A DNA stretch of 57,122 bases from Selaginella moellendorffii. Taxonomy: Eukaryota > Streptophyta > Lycopodiopsida > Selaginellales > Selaginellaceae. The notes under the pieces were generated by a model. It saw only the letters and a program-made list of their open reading frames with translations. It was not told the origin of the DNA and ran no database searches. The translations under genes and the position numbers were made by a program. The stretch lies in assembly GCF_000143415.4 (NCBI RefSeq), contig NW_003314303.1, forward strand, positions 310,460-367,581, given 5' to 3'. This document shows, piece after piece, positions 46,800 to 56,858 of this stretch. The first letter of the stretch is position 1, and each line of letters starts with the position of its first letter.

Positions 46800-48563
46800 C
46801 TACGGCCTTTTGGACGTCCTGTGGTTTCCTCCTGTGATGTTTTTCTTCCTGGCGTTAGAGATTAACTGAGGATCAAACGAAACAAACCTCGCCATGTAAG
46901 ATTGCACTGCCTGAGCAAAGCCAGGCTTGTACGAGAAGAGCAGCCTACGGAAGAGCTTCCCATCGATGGAGGCTTCTAGCGTGTATCCGTAGTTGAATAC
47001 ATCACTTACTCTAGCCTCGAACATCTTCTTGCCTAGCGGCTGAACGTGAGCTTGAAACTCTGTAGCATGAGTTTGACAGGGAAAAATTGGAGAGGTCCAA
47101 GGTTTTCCGCAGATACCTCCGAGAGATGAAACCAAGCTCTTGTCCGCATCCCGTTGCTTGTCTAGCACGAATGGCATGGCACGATACTCTTGCCGCCTTC
47201 TCTTAAGTTCCTTACACATGGATAGCTTTGGTTCTGATGGATCTTTCTCCCTCAGCATCTCTTCACAGAAAAACGCCAACCATATTGTCAAGAATGGCAG
47301 CAATGTCAATAAAAGAAGAAGCCAACCTGTGTCGAGGAAATACATGTCATCCAGAGCTTCAAGCTCTTTGTTACATCCCCCATAGAAGAATAATATGCCT
47401 CGCTCTGCGTTCACGGAATCTCCTGCAAGGGAGAAACGCGGAGAAGGCCCGGGACCAGAGGGATTCAAAGTCGCCCAAACACCATTCTCTACAAAATACG
47501 TAAAAGCCCCATGAGAGACCAACAGGAAACAAATCTACCTACAAGCGCACGTACAGAAGTCGAGAGTATGGACGTCATTGAATAGCTTGCGATCATCGGA
47601 GAATCCTCCAAACACGACAAGATACTTTCCATGGCTGATTGTTGTGTGCCCGGCTCTTGGCATCAGCTCGGCACCAGTCGTCTTTACCTCCCGCCATGCC
47701 ATTGTTTCTGGAAACGCAAATGAATTCGCAAGTTTAAAACCAGCACAATGTATGTACCTGTGTCCAGAATATGAATGTCGTTTAGATAGGCATTACCACC
47801 GTCCTCGCCACCCATGACAATGAAACAGTTCTTATAGGAAGAGCAGGTATGGCTATCCCGAGGAATAGGTGAGACTCCAGTGATAGGAATCTTCTTCCAG
47901 ACAAAAGTATCTACAGGAAAAAAAAAAGTTTAGAAGAAAACAAGGAAAGATAACAGGATATTACTCGCGTTCAAAACATGGAGGTCGTTGTAGTACTCCT
48001 CCTCTAAGGGATCGCTGGATTTCCCACATCCCCCAAACACGAACAGGTTGTCACCGATGAGAGATGCGCTATGTCCTTCTTTCGGAGCAGGAACATCACC
48101 AAAAACGTCGGGTTTCCCCCAGGTGTTGGTAGCTGCATCGGATGATAAGAACAAGAAAAAAAATCAATAGAACTCGGAGCTTACCAGTATCCAAAACAAA
48201 GAGATCGTTTGGCGGGTTGCTTCCATCGGTCCCACCAAACACATAGAGCTTAGACCCGACGGCCATGGAGCTGTGGCTGTCCCGAGGAGAAGGGTGCGTT
48301 CCTTTCATCACAGGCTTGCTCCAGGTGTACGTCCCTGCGCGATCCCACCAAAAACATGATCAAAACCATATTTTCCGGAAAACCCAGAAGAGGAAACTTA
48401 TACCAATGTCGAAGACATGAACATCGTTGGTCTGGCACTCGTCCCGGCCGCAGCCACCGAAAATGTAGATGAGATTCCTGACCGCATTGCAGGTGTGGCC
48501 CCATTTGCACCCCGGCAGCTGCTGCTGGAGCTGATCGCTGGATCGACGAAGTGCTCACTTCAT
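46800..48563 (-). pseudogene. Kelch-repeat protein gene, interrupted
   Basis: Exons on the minus strand: about 48545-48404, 48334-48185, 48132-47965, 47910-47758, 47707-47555, 47488-47327, 47260-47117, 47059-46800. Six consecutive exons each encode one kelch blade and all join in phase 1; examples are HSSMAVGSKLYVFGGTDGSN, HSASLIGDNLFVFGGCGKSS and HTTISHGKYLVVFGG. The last two exons encode a conserved tail (EFQAHVQPLGKKMF, VFNYGYTLEASIDGKLFRRL, SYKPGFAQAVQSYMA). Two problems: the codons in frame with exon 1 are ATG-AAG-TGA (48563-48555), and joining exon 5 (ending in T) to exon 6 (starting AG) creates TAG. A real start could lie in an unseen upstream exon. Otherwise this is a young pseudogene. 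Kelch propellers are protein-interaction platforms. Confidence 0.75.
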
Positions 48564-48682
48564 CTTTACCCTAAAATACAAGTGTAAACGCTGCAAAATA
48601 GAAATGCCTCTCAATGCATTAAAAACTTAAAACTGAAGAACAAGGAAGCGAACCGTGGACGAAAATTTCAATTTTTTCTCTT

Positions 48683-48873
48683 GGTTCCAGCCTCGAGCAC
48701 CTGGAACAAACAGGAATTTTAAGCCTCGAAAGAGAATAGCTAAGAGCAAGAGAGTGAAAACCTTGATTCTAGTCGTGGTTCCAGCCTTGAGAACCTGGAA
48801 CAAACAGGGACTTGAGAGATTCGAAAAAAGAATAGCGACGAGCAAGAGAGTGAAGAACCTTGATTCTAGTCGT
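48683..48873. repeat. Tandem duplication, two units of about 94-97 bp
   Basis: Unit 1 begins TGGTTCCAGCCTCGAGCACC and ends CTTGATTCTAGTCG near 48775. Unit 2 begins TGGTTCCAGCCTTGAGAACC at about 48777 and ends with the same phrase. It lies between the kelch gene and the next gene, so it may duplicate 5' leader or promoter sequence. Confidence 0.85.
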
Positions 48874-48994
48874 CGATGACAACGTGAATCCCCTCGTTGT
48901 CCGAGACGTTGTCCCTGTCGTGAGCTCCATCCACCATAGCCTCTTCACCTTTCACTCCCAATCCTCGTCACATTTCCGAGCAGAGCACGTCGAT

Positions 48995-49728
48995 CTACCG
49001 AATGCACCTGCGCAGGCGGATGCCGGCGGATTTGTTCCCTGCATAAGTCTGGAAGGCGTCGAGCCTGTTCTTGCTGATCATCGAGCACAACTATGGTGAC
49101 ACAGAGAAAGCCGTGAGCCTCTCAAACCTTTGCAAACGGAGAAACAAACACAACCTTGTTGTAATAGGCTGGGACTTTCAGCCGCTTAAGATCGTTATCC
49201 AGTGCCCTTCCCAGGACTTCTTCCGGAGCTGTCCAAAAATGAACGCGTTAGAGTTTTTTCTAGTGTCTAAATCAAAGGAACTCACTTAAAGGTGTTGGAT
49301 AAGGAACAAATGTAGGTTGCGGCTTTTGGTAGGAGGTTTTTGGTCCCTCGCCAGGCTCAACGCCGCCATTGCTGCGATTGGCTGGAATATCTTGGTCATC
49401 CTGGAACATCTCAAGTTAGAATCGCAGGGACGACGATAGGGGGGTCGAGACTCTTTTACCAGATGATATTCTGCGTTGAGTACTTTTTCCATAAGTGCGA
49501 CTCGTTTCTTCACGAACTCAATAATTCTCCTGTTGAAGAACACTTTGGCGTCGGTTAAATGATTGTCATCATGGCCATTAACCACGGTATCCTGAGCTTT
49601 TGAACTCGAGAATGAACCAACTGGTGGCAGCTTCAGTTCTTCACGTACAGCTGACTCTAGCCTTCTAAATCATTCCATGGTTCTTTGAATGGTCCACCAG
49701 GAAAGTATGATCCGAAATCTAGACCTCA

Positions 49729-49767
<39 letters not shown>

Positions 49768-49824
49768 CTTCCCGCTAACAATGATCGACGCTCTCTCCTC
49801 GTGGTCACGCGCCCTAAAAGACAT
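48995..49824 (-). CDS. Unrecognised multi-exon protein, possibly frameshifted near its 5' end
   Basis: A first exon at 49824-49768 reads MSFRARDHEERASIIVSGK with a GTACTC donor. A second starts near 49665 and ends at 49460, containing ESAVREELKLPPVGSFSSS, then LTDAKVFFNRRIIEFVKKRV and ALMEKVLNAEYHL. The rest joins cleanly: 49400-49286 (DDQDIPANRSNGG...FVPYPTPL), 49228-49155 (PEEVLGRALDNDLKRLKVPA then YYNK) and 49090-48995 (MISKNRLDAFQTYAGNKSAG then stop). Introns are 57-64 bp. Between exon 1 and the second coding block there is a GA microsatellite, and a frame reading LDFGSYFPGGPFKEPWNDLE that would need a one-base indel near 49675. The Lys/Arg-rich, predicted helical middle suggests a nuclear protein, but I do not know the family. 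Confidence 0.5.
49732..49764. repeat. GA dinucleotide microsatellite
   Basis: About 16 AG units. It lies within a presumed intron of the unrecognised gene. Confidence 0.95.
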
Positions 49825-50044
49825 TTGAAATATTTTATGGTCCCAAAATTTACATTGTTTAATTTCAGGTGTTAGATTTTGGCATATGCCCAGAATAAGT
49901 GTCCCCAGTATATGCTATTATTATACCAGCTCTTTAGAACTTAACTCCATAAAAAGATGGTAGCTAAGATAAATACTAGGGCATAAGCCATGGGTTTTGT
50001 CCCTCTGTGAACGCTTTGTCTATAAAGGGACCATGAACTAGGAA

Positions 50045-50922
50045 TGGAAGTTTTCATTAAGGACATCAAAGCAGCGGAGACCTATGTGGGCACTGTTCAA
50101 GAAAATCTATATTGGAAAGCAATCGATGTTGGCTCGTACCTTGGGGAGAAGCTCTACCACGTTCACTGCAAAGATTCCAGCAAGCAGTCTTAGTTCTTCG
50201 TCCTCCCAGAGATTGCCTTGTAGAACTGTCCGAATCCGTCTGTGATTATAATGCAAAATTTGCAATCAGGTAGGCTCGAGTATCTGCACAACCACCATGA
50301 GATCACTGAAAGACACAAGCAAAGGGGAAGTGCATTGGCAGGATTATCTTGAACATGGCATGAAACTCTGCCAGTGCATCTGGGAGCCGGATGAATCGTA
50401 TGACGCTCTCAGCAGGGTCTACCAGCATGCAGCACGATTCGTGCTCAGCCACTGCACCACACAAGGCTCAACTTTACGAAGTACTGCCAGTACCAAAGGA
50501 ACAAAGCTCCAAGATCTGATTCATGCCCAGCAGATGGCATCAAGTTGCCCGACTTGATCTTCCGTCTAGGCACTATGTTTTTCACGGATAATGCATACGA
50601 GAGCTGTGACATCTATGTGGAGATCAAAGACGACCTCTCCAAGCTTGAAGAGGCACACGGCCAGGTTCTGGACAGGGCCGAGAAGGGTCGGAAAGGTGCT
50701 CGAGTTGAAAGGAAGGTGGTGCTGGGCGCTGCATCCACAGGTTTGCTGTTCGAACTGATGTTTGTGTTCATAGATGTTTGCCAAGGTAGCCGTGCCATCA
50801 TAGTGGCAGGTTTGGAGATCTCTGAAATGGGCAAGGGTATGATTGCCAGAGCTCCTCTTCCAGGTTTCTGTGCCATGCACATAGAAGCAGTTTCACTTTC
50901 AAGGCAGGAGCTAGTGTGCTAA
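50045..50922 (+). pseudogene. Unrecognised coding remnant on the plus strand
   Basis: From 50045 a frame reads MEVFIKDIKAAETYVGTVQE, then NLYWKAIDVGSYLGEKLYHV, and stops at 50190. A later ORF (50297-50557) has WQDYLEHGMKLCQCIWEPDE then YDALSRVYQHAARF. A third frame (50545-50922) has FFTDNAYESCDIYVEIKDDL then SKLEEAHGQVLDRAEKG. Codon-like composition and collinear order suggest one gene broken by frameshifts, but I found no recognisable motif. Some ORFs could also be parts separated by short introns. Confidence 0.35.
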
Positions 50923-51107
50923 AGCTGGGCCTTCCCGCAAGATCCCGTAAGAGAGGGCGAGCAGTATAAATGTAATCGATCAGAGGATTAAAGCGAAATA
51001 TTTGGTCAACTATAACGTCAACGATCAACAAACTAATACTTAAACCCTTCTCTTTAAAAACATAGCGCTATCCCTCGAGTTGTGGAGGACAAAACCAAGC
51101 TATCTTT

Positions 51108-53270
51108 TTACAACTTTTTGCGTGCCAGGAGCAAGCTGTGAACGAAGGCGATGGCGATCTCCCTGGACCGGCTGTCGTGCGATTGCACCAGCTGCATCAG
51201 CTTGGACGGCTTGCAATGCTGCGCGATGAAGTCGCTACACGTCTGGTCCGCCTCCATGCAGCACAGCAGGATCACCATCACGCTCACTTGCTCTTCGGGC
51301 GTCTCGGACTCGAGGCACTGGAGGAGATACGGTGCAGCCCCCTCGGACACCTTGGCGATCGCGCAAAGGTCGAAAGAGACGAGCTGCTCCAAGAGAAAGA
51401 TCGCCGCTGCTCTTGGAGCCCGGAGGGCCGGAGAGGTCCGATCCACCACAACCTGTTCCTGGAGGACTTCCACGAGCGCGGGGACGAGCTGGAGAGCCTC
51501 GAGCTCTGGCGAGGGGAGCTTGAGCAAGTAGAGAAGAACCACTGCCTGTGGAATCCTGCCTTGTTGGAGAGTCTTGCTCACCCATCCGAGACTTGGGTCG
51601 TAGTCTACTATCCGCCGCCGAACAGCCTCGTTGTTGTGGACGAACTCGGTTAGCAGGCAAACCGCTGTTCTTTGCGTTTGCAGGGACTTGGACGTAACCA
51701 TGAACTCCATCATGACATCGATGACTACCGGCTTGGTCAAGAAGGCTTCGAGACGAGGATTGCCTTTGGATTCCATCCAGACGCGGGCAATGACTGGAAC
51801 AACTTGCTCGCAATCTTGGAGGTTCTCGACGGAACACAACGTTACAACGGCTTTCCTCAGATCCTCCATATTCTTCGAAGTATCAAGCTTTATCGGTGTC
51901 TCGGCCAGCGGTATCTTTTTGTCCGTAGAAATTTCCGTAGACGAGAAAGGCGAGGATTGGCTGCATGAAAGCAATACTGGTGTTATCCTCAAGGGACAGA
52001 CGGGAAAGTAGAAGAAAAACTGCTCACCTCACAGTCGAATAGGCTGGTGATCCATTGTCCTACAGAACCGTATATATATTGAGAAAAGAAAAATGCCAAG
52101 TTGCCAAACATACCATTTCACTTCCGGACCGTACTCTCCAAGAGCCAAGTTCATTACCGTTCGACATTGATGGCTTCTTTGTCTGAAACGATAACGTTTA
52201 TTCAGCGGGAATGATCTAGATTTAGTTAGGTACCTCCTTCGGTGTTGTCGGAGATTCCATAATATTTCCAATACTCGGGCAAACGTTTTCCTTCGCCTTC
52301 GTTTTGTTTCTACAAAAAGAAAGAGAACGAGAGAGAGTAAGCTTAGCCAGCAGAAACTTGAAAAGCCTTACCGTTCAGACGGTGCCACCAAATTGCTCCT
52401 TGATAAAAACTCTCGCTGCACGTATTGAAGCCGAATTTGAGGAGTTTTCACGGACGGGAACTTCAAGGTGCCGCCTTTGCGGTGTTGAGAGATCGCATAC
52501 TGATAAAAACCCGCAAAAGCCTTCGTGTTCTCGTCCAGAGATTCCTGATAAAGACTCCTGAGAACATGTAGTTTTTCCTCACGCTCAAGGCACAGCTGGT
52601 CCAGAGGTCCCGATCGAACACTAGACGGGTGAAGCTGATGCCAAAAGCCTTTCAAGTCTGTATACAGCGCCTCAATAGAATAAGACGACTGCCGTGGAGA
52701 AATCTTTCCGGAGGAAGGCACCTTCTGTGTCGACGGATTTCCGGTCTCCTTGCTATACCACTCCTCCAACTTGGAAAACCGAGGGAGAAATAACTGCTTC
52801 CAGAGGGTGGGAGCGAACTCACTTCGCGAGATGCGAGGACCAACGTTGAACATCTGGAGGATGTGCCAAGCCACTTTGTAAGGATTGTGTCGCACCAGCC
52901 AGACCAGAGCCAGGTACAAGTGTGCCGACGCCGAGACGAAAGAATTCCGAGACCTTCCCAGCAGCTTGAGGTACCTGACTGCTCGCTCGAGCTCTTCACC
53001 GTGGACATCCTTCACAGAAAGGACGGCCTTTTCGAAACCATCGACAGCCCAGCTGAGATTCGCGTGCTCGGCGTGTTCATGGTAGCTACCATTGGCCGCG
53101 TTCTGCCTCGCGAGATGCTTGAGCCACTCACGGTCTTGCGAATTCCTGAGAAGGGTCTTGGCGTAACCATTCGCGATCAAGACCACTGCTTTCAGCAACG
53201 CTGCACCGTCTCGGAGCTTCCCATTCTCGACGATGGATTCGTGAGACAATCTCTCTCGTAGAGGAGCCAT
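51108..53270 (-). CDS. LIN/CERBERUS-like protein lacking U-box and WD40 domains
   Basis: Exons: 53270-52372, 52309-52234, 52182-52114, 52059-52028, 51960-51108. All junctions keep frame and give 642 residues. Residues 1 to about 290 match the N-terminal domain of the legume E3 ligase LIN/CERBERUS: SASAHLYLALVWLVRHNPYK, WHILQMFNVGPRISRSEFAP, TLWKQLFLPRFSKLEEWYSK and the YQESLDENTKAFAGFYQY stretch. A Ser/Pro/Lys-rich linker of about 60-90 residues follows. The C-terminal 280 residues form an ARM-like helical region (VVPVIARVWMESKGNPRLEA, TQRTAVCLLTEFVHNNEAVR, AVVLLYLLKLPSPELEAL, SRSEIAI-type end), also as in LIN. In LIN a U-box sits between these parts and WD40 repeats follow. Neither is present here, so ligase activity is doubtful. 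LIN acts in root infection by symbionts in legumes; a role here is unknown. Confidence 0.8.
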
Positions 53271-53798
53271 CGTGAATCTGGAAAAAAAAAAAGGCAGAGA
53301 GAAGAGAGAAAATTCAGCTAAGAATGGTGAAGAGAATTGCGAGAGACTTACAATTGGTTGAGACTTGAAATCGCGGTCCGGGTTCCCACCAATCGCTCGA
53401 CCTGGTAGAAGAAGAAAGGATCAGGCCAACGAAATCTAGCGATTTCCCTCCAGATTCAAACCGGAGATAAAGAAACAAGGGAAAGCAAACAAGAGCGTAA
53501 AAAAATCACGCACAGGGCCTCAGCCGGTCAGGATTCCCGTGACAAGAATCTAGGTTTCCTCAACCAAGATCCCTGATTTCTAATGGCGACGAAACGGATT
53601 CTTCCGCGCACGTTACGTACCTCCGCCGCCAGCGTCGCCTTGCCCGTGCCAGCGCCGCCATCGTCATGGCTTCCTCAACGCTCGCCCGTCCTAGCTAGAA
53701 AATATAAACAAGAAACCAAAATAGGGTTCTTCCACAAAATGGCGGGAAAAGTTCGAAACCAAGCATATCCACAACACTGCACAGAGAATATTCTTTTT
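53271..53798 (-). promoter_or_regulatory. 5' region of the LIN-like gene
   Basis: About 530 bp separate the LIN-like start from the SFT2-like stop. A splice-like GT (CAATTGTAAGTC read on the minus strand, near 53350) suggests a 5' leader intron. The plus-strand ORF at 53583-53816 is a shadow. No TATA box is claimed. Confidence 0.4.
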
Positions 53799-54896
53799 TC
53801 AAAGCTGGAAGGTTGACAGGATCCATCCTCTCGCGGCAGACTGCGCAAATGGAATGTAGCTGAGACTATACCTGGAAAAAAAAACCAAGAAGAAAACGAT
53901 GATGGTTTCAAACAATCAACATTGTCACTGGATTTTTTATTTACCAGAGGAGAGCGAACGCCTGGATGATGATGGATAAGATCGTGAGCAATCGATCGTG
54001 GAGCTGGAAGAAAGGAAAAAATAAATTTGGAGTGTTAGTAGAGAACCTTCCAGCGATGGAAGAAAAAATCAAAGCAATCTAGTGATTTTACATGGAGAGC
54101 ACAGAAGAGGGCTAGGAAGATACTGAAAATGTAGATGGCGGTGGAAAGAATGCGCACGGGATCAAACATCATGTCCAGTTGCTTCCTTGGTCCGACCAAA
54201 AATCCTGTACTGGTGGAGACATTTCACGAGCAAAAAAATAAAATAAATGAGTGAGAGAGCTCAAGCTAAAGTTTCTAGAACAAGCTCAATCAAACTGGAG
54301 AGAAAGATCGAAGTATAAGAATGAATTAGAGGAGGAGAGTGGAAAGATCAACAAGGAGTGAAGATCACTAGAAAATGAAGAAGTGAAGATCACTAGAAGA
54401 GAGGAGTAGAAAGATCCACAAGGAGTGAAGATCACTAAAAGAGGAGTGGAAAGATCCACAAGGAGTGAAGATTACTAGAAGGAAAGAGTGAGCAAAAGAA
54501 CAAACCTTCCCAAAGACAAGAGATTGCCAATGGTGAAAGTGATAGCAAACTTCGTAGGCCGGAAGAACACCAGAGAAGACTGGAAGAAAAAGTTCAAAAA
54601 GTTTTAGCTTTGATCGATCAAACTAGATAGAGATTACCAGGAAGGAGCAGAAGATTCCCAGGCTCAGGCACGCTACAAACCCATACGCTCGCTGCGATCA
54701 ATCGATCAATCGGTTTGAAGCTGTGACGAGGAATGGATCAATCGATCGCACAGCGAATCCATACCTGGCGCGCCGTGAGCTTCCATCCCTGCTCGAATGT
54801 CGGAATGAGCGATTCTTCCTCGTCCGGGAGCTCCTCATCCGCCGGGAAGCCGACGAAGTTCCTGAGCCTGCCCACAGCGCTACTCACTCTGTCCAT
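53799..54896 (-). CDS. SFT2-like vesicle transport membrane protein
   Basis: Six exons: 54896-54765, 54691-54638, 54579-54506, 54209-54092, 54003-53945, 53871-53799, giving 169 residues, close to the usual size of plant SFT2 proteins. The start MDRVSSAVGRLRNFVGFPAD leads an acidic cytosolic N-terminus. Four hydrophobic segments follow (AYGFVACLSLGIFCSFL; SLVFFRPTKFAITFTIGNLL; ILSTAIYIFSIFLALFCAL; LLTILSIIIQAFALLWYSLS). The signature blocks FRPTKFAITFTIGNLLSLGS and GPRKQLDMMFDPVR are intact, and the protein ends SYIPFAQSAARGW plus a short tail. SFT2/GOT1-type proteins work in Golgi membranes in vesicle fusion. It diverges from the aminotransferase-like gene with 41 bp between ATGs. Confidence 0.93.
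54331..54490. repeat. About 40-bp tandem repeat in SFT2 intron 3
   Basis: Units contain GAGGAGTGGAAAGATC, then ACAAGGAGTGAAGATCACT, three to four times with small changes. The host intron (54210-54505, 296 bp) is the longest in the gene and is purine-rich on the plus strand. Confidence 0.8.
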
Positions 54897-54937
54897 GGAA
54901 AAATGGGAAGAACCCTAAAATACAGTAGCCAAAAGCT
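54897..54937. promoter_or_regulatory. 41-bp gap between two divergent start codons
   Basis: The SFT2-like ATG (minus strand, 54896) and the aminotransferase-like ATG (plus strand, 54938) are separated only by this stretch, which contains no TATA-like box. Transcription of each gene must start inside the other gene's leader or coding exon, or the true start codon of one of them lies further downstream. The next in-frame Met choices would break the conserved N-termini. Confidence 0.7.
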
Positions 54938-56368
54938 ATGGCGTGGCGCCTTCTCGTGAGCGATGGCGCTGTGCAACCACTGGATCCAGGACACGCAGCG
55001 TCTTTCCTCAAGACGAAGCCGCAAGGTCAGTGATTCGACGGATCGCTCCATCGATCGATCTTGGGAAATGTGTTTCTCTTTCTCGTTCCATTCCAATGCA
55101 GGCGCATACACGACGACCAGGACAGTGGATGGAGCTTCGTGCTTGCTTCTATGGGAGAGGCATCTCGCGCGGCTCGCGCAATCCTTGCATATCATGCGGA
55201 AGAAGGCAATCGATCAAAGAGCTCTCACGAAACTGGTGAATCCATCGCTTTATGCTGGATTGGAGGAAGCGCTGGCGAGAAGATCCGATGAAGAGGAGCT
55301 CGTTGTGACTGTTCTTGCTTGTAATAAGGATGAGGTACGTGAAAGAAAGAACAAAGGTTTAGAGGTTTTTCTTTTTCTTCCAGGGACCACTGCAAATATC
55401 TGTTCATATCACTGGCCTCGTCCCGGCTTCCACTGTTCCAGCACAAGTTTCTGTCATGGGTCCTAGTCGTGAAACTCCTCTTGCAAAATCTTCGCAGTGG
55501 GTCAGGTAAGAGCTCTCTATAATTTCCTTGAAAAGCATAAGCTTGCCATTCTTTCTCTCGCAGGACACGGCAAGTTTTGGAGCAATGCATGCCCAAGAAC
55601 ACTGCCGAAGTGATTCTCTCGAACGATGGACGGCATTTGCTCGAGGGACTCGTGACGAACTTCTTCGTTGTCTTGAGCACGTAAGTCTGTTTCTCTGGGT
55701 TGATGTTCTTTTCTAAGATTTTCTCTTGCTATAGTTTCCAGTGTCGGTGAAGGGTCGAGATCCGTCGTCCAGACAGCAGCGCTTGGGAATGGCGTGCTAC
55801 CCGGGACGGTCAGACAGCTTGTCATCGAGTAATAATTCGAAGTTTTGTCGAACTCACCCAAGCTCCTGTGTTTTCTGTTCTTTCAACTCTAGAATTTGCT
55901 CGGAGAAGAACATTCCGGTTCTCGAAGGCTCACCATCTTGGGACGAGCGCTACCTCTGGAAAGAAGCGTTTGTGACGAGTAAGAATCTCGCTGTATTTTC
56001 CGAGTTTTCACGTCCTTCCTTTGTATCAGGCAGCGTGAGACTGATCCAACCTGTGAGCAAAATCCAAATGCCAATGCCATGGAACGCAAGCTTCGATCCG
56101 GCGCAGTGGAATCCAAACCACTGGGATACTTTATCTCTCAAGGTAGAGCTTTTCCACGCAAAACTTCCTTGTGCTACTAACATTGTTCTCTTTTTTCAAC
56201 TCTCAGGCTCCCGGCAGCGTCACAAAGATACTACAGGTCTGTAATCTTGTTCTTGAAGAAAAAGTTGTTGCATTTTTTCATGTTTTAAAAGAAGTTCTAC
56301 AGAAGGAAGTGCTCGCGCGGGCAAAGTACCATGGCAGCTATGTCAGTAACTTAATCCCAGGAGCTTAA
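54938..56368 (+). CDS. Class IV aminotransferase-like PLP enzyme (D-amino-acid/branched-chain type)
   Basis: Nine exons: 54938-55025, 55102-55334, 55384-55505, 55564-55680, 55742-55828, 55893-55978, 56030-56142, 56207-56236, 56303-56368. All phases join, giving 313 residues. The start is MAWRLLVSDGAVQPLDPGHA. GAYTTTRTVDGASCLLLWER then HLARLAQSL is the fold-type IV entry motif with the conserved Arg. LAKSSQWVR holds the Lys I take as the PLP Lys. VILSNDGRHLLEGLVTNFFV matches the conserved Glu plus TN(F/I)FVV strand, and NGVLPGTVRQLVIE matches the LPG..R phosphate-binding loop. Arabidopsis relatives are described as D-amino-acid aminotransferase-like. Aminodeoxychorismate lyase belongs to the same fold, so the substrate is unknown. 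Introns are 49-76 bp. No clear transit peptide is seen. Confidence 0.88.
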
Positions 56369-56517
56369 TTACTGATTTAGGGGCTAGATGCTATCAGTTT
56401 CTTTGTATATGTAGTTTGTTCATATACAAGATCACAGTTCTTGTGTGCCGTTTCATAGTGATTGGTATAAGATGTACTTATAGTATGAGAAATGATGAGA
56501 AGGTACTGGACTTGGCG

Positions 56518-56858
56518 ATGGGACGGAAGCCGAAATGCAAAGACGAGCTTGCAAAAGCAGGATTTGTTGCAAAGAAGTTGGAGGGCACGACTTGTCGTGA
56601 CTGTCCTGACGTTTGTCACTCTTTGCCAGGTAATTCTTGGAACTTCGAAGTAGTTCCCTGGAGAAATTGAAGGGTGTTCTTGCGTTTAGTTATGATGAGA
56701 ATTCGGCCTGAATATAATGGTTTCTTCCAGGACCTTTAGCTTCACGCTCTTGGCTGCACCCACAAAGAGTTAAATGGCCAGAATGTTCTTTAGCGTTTGA
56801 CGACGAATTCTGCAATGATTGGTTCACGAGTAAGCCTGTTCCCGCCCAAATGGCGTAA
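56518..56858 (+). CDS. Small putative two-exon protein, Cys-containing, unrecognised
   Basis: Exon 56518-56629 starts MGRKPKCKDELAKAGFVAKK and ends CRDCPDVCHSLP before GTAATT. Exon 56731-56858 continues in phase 1 as LASRSWLHPQRVKWPECSLA, DDEFCNDWFTSKP and ends at TAA. The junction keeps frame and four to six Cys are present, but I recognise no family. It may instead be 3' flanking sequence of the upstream gene. Confidence 0.33.

Noticed and set aside
51138-51837. Plus-strand ORFs of 126-171 residues and a 200-residue minus-strand ORF over the LIN-like ARM exon
   Set aside because: They are shadows of a GC-rich coding exon whose true frame shows family-specific sequence.
54943-55466. Alternative starts for the aminotransferase-like gene at 54943 or 54963
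   Set aside because: Only the frame starting at 54938 has the phase that joins exon 2 as GAYTTTR.
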